From Eubacterium sp. UBA4343 (GTDB taxonomy: Bacteria; Bacillota; Clostridia; Lachnospirales; Lachnospiraceae), in assembly GCA_002394235.1 (NCBI GenBank), contig DGTF01000058.1, positions 1 through 14,465 on the forward strand: 14,465 nt of DNA, read 5' to 3'. The notes beneath the pieces were generated by a model, which worked only from the letters and a program-made list of their open reading frames with translations, was not told where the DNA came from and did not search any database. Positions 14,430-14,465 of the stretch are shown one piece after another; positions within the stretch are counted from its first letter, which is position 1, and each line of letters starts with the position of its first letter. The position numbers and the translations under genes were made by a program.

Positions 14430-14465
14430 ATTTATTATTATTTTTTCGACGGATTCCTTGGGAGG

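Noticed and set aside
1..14465. tRNA, rRNA, CRISPR array, insertion sequence or prophage
   Set aside because: No cloverleaf, regularly spaced identical repeats, transposase motifs or terminal inverted repeats were seen on either strand.

Overview
The window looks like chromosomal DNA of an acetogenic Clostridia, most likely a Lachnospiraceae relative. The evidence is the long form of Prs (389 residues), the conserved run DUF512 protein-der-plsY-gpsA, AGGAGG-type ribosome binding sites, mixed AGA/CGT arginine codons, and the CO dehydrogenase/acetyl-CoA synthase genes of the Wood-Ljungdahl pathway.

Layout. Positions 1-133 hold a strong hairpin and the terminator of prs. prs lies on the minus strand at 134-1303, and its promoter shares an intergenic region with a plus-strand promoter at about 1458-1486. 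A plus-strand housekeeping run follows: a PDZ/radical-SAM/DUF512 protein, the ribosome-assembly GTPase Der, and two enzymes of phospholipid precursor synthesis. GpsA makes sn-glycerol 3-phosphate and PlsY acylates it. A convergent aldo/keto reductase ends 12 bp after gpsA, and its translation start is embedded in a degenerate tandem repeat. An 813-bp AT-rich gap (6875-7687) with repeats, a Rex-like palindrome and a consensus promoter separates the housekeeping half from the C1 half.

C1 half (7688-14319, all plus strand). The order is a small His/Cys-rich protein of unnamed family, the nickel-binding protein CooT, the CooC ATPase, the Ni-Fe-S CO dehydrogenase catalytic subunit (CooS/AcsA), a second CooC-family ATPase (AcsF-like), and acetyl-CoA synthase (AcsB). 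The first three and the AcsF-like gene read as a nickel delivery and insertion set for the two nickel enzymes. CODH reduces CO2 to CO. ACS joins CO, a methyl group and CoA into acetyl-CoA. All metal ligands of the C-cluster and A-cluster can be located.

Main oddities. (1) The last 87 codons of acsB (from 14056) change abruptly in base use: 6 of 87 codons end in A/T, against 35 of 85 just before. A perfect terminator and a new promoter follow, instead of the corrinoid-protein and methyltransferase genes usual in acetogens. This is a recombination mosaic or an assembly chimera. (2) The His/Cys-rich protein upstream of cooT is a candidate uncharacterised nickel chaperone. (3) The intergenic regions before cooS and before acsF can fold into multi-hairpin structures.
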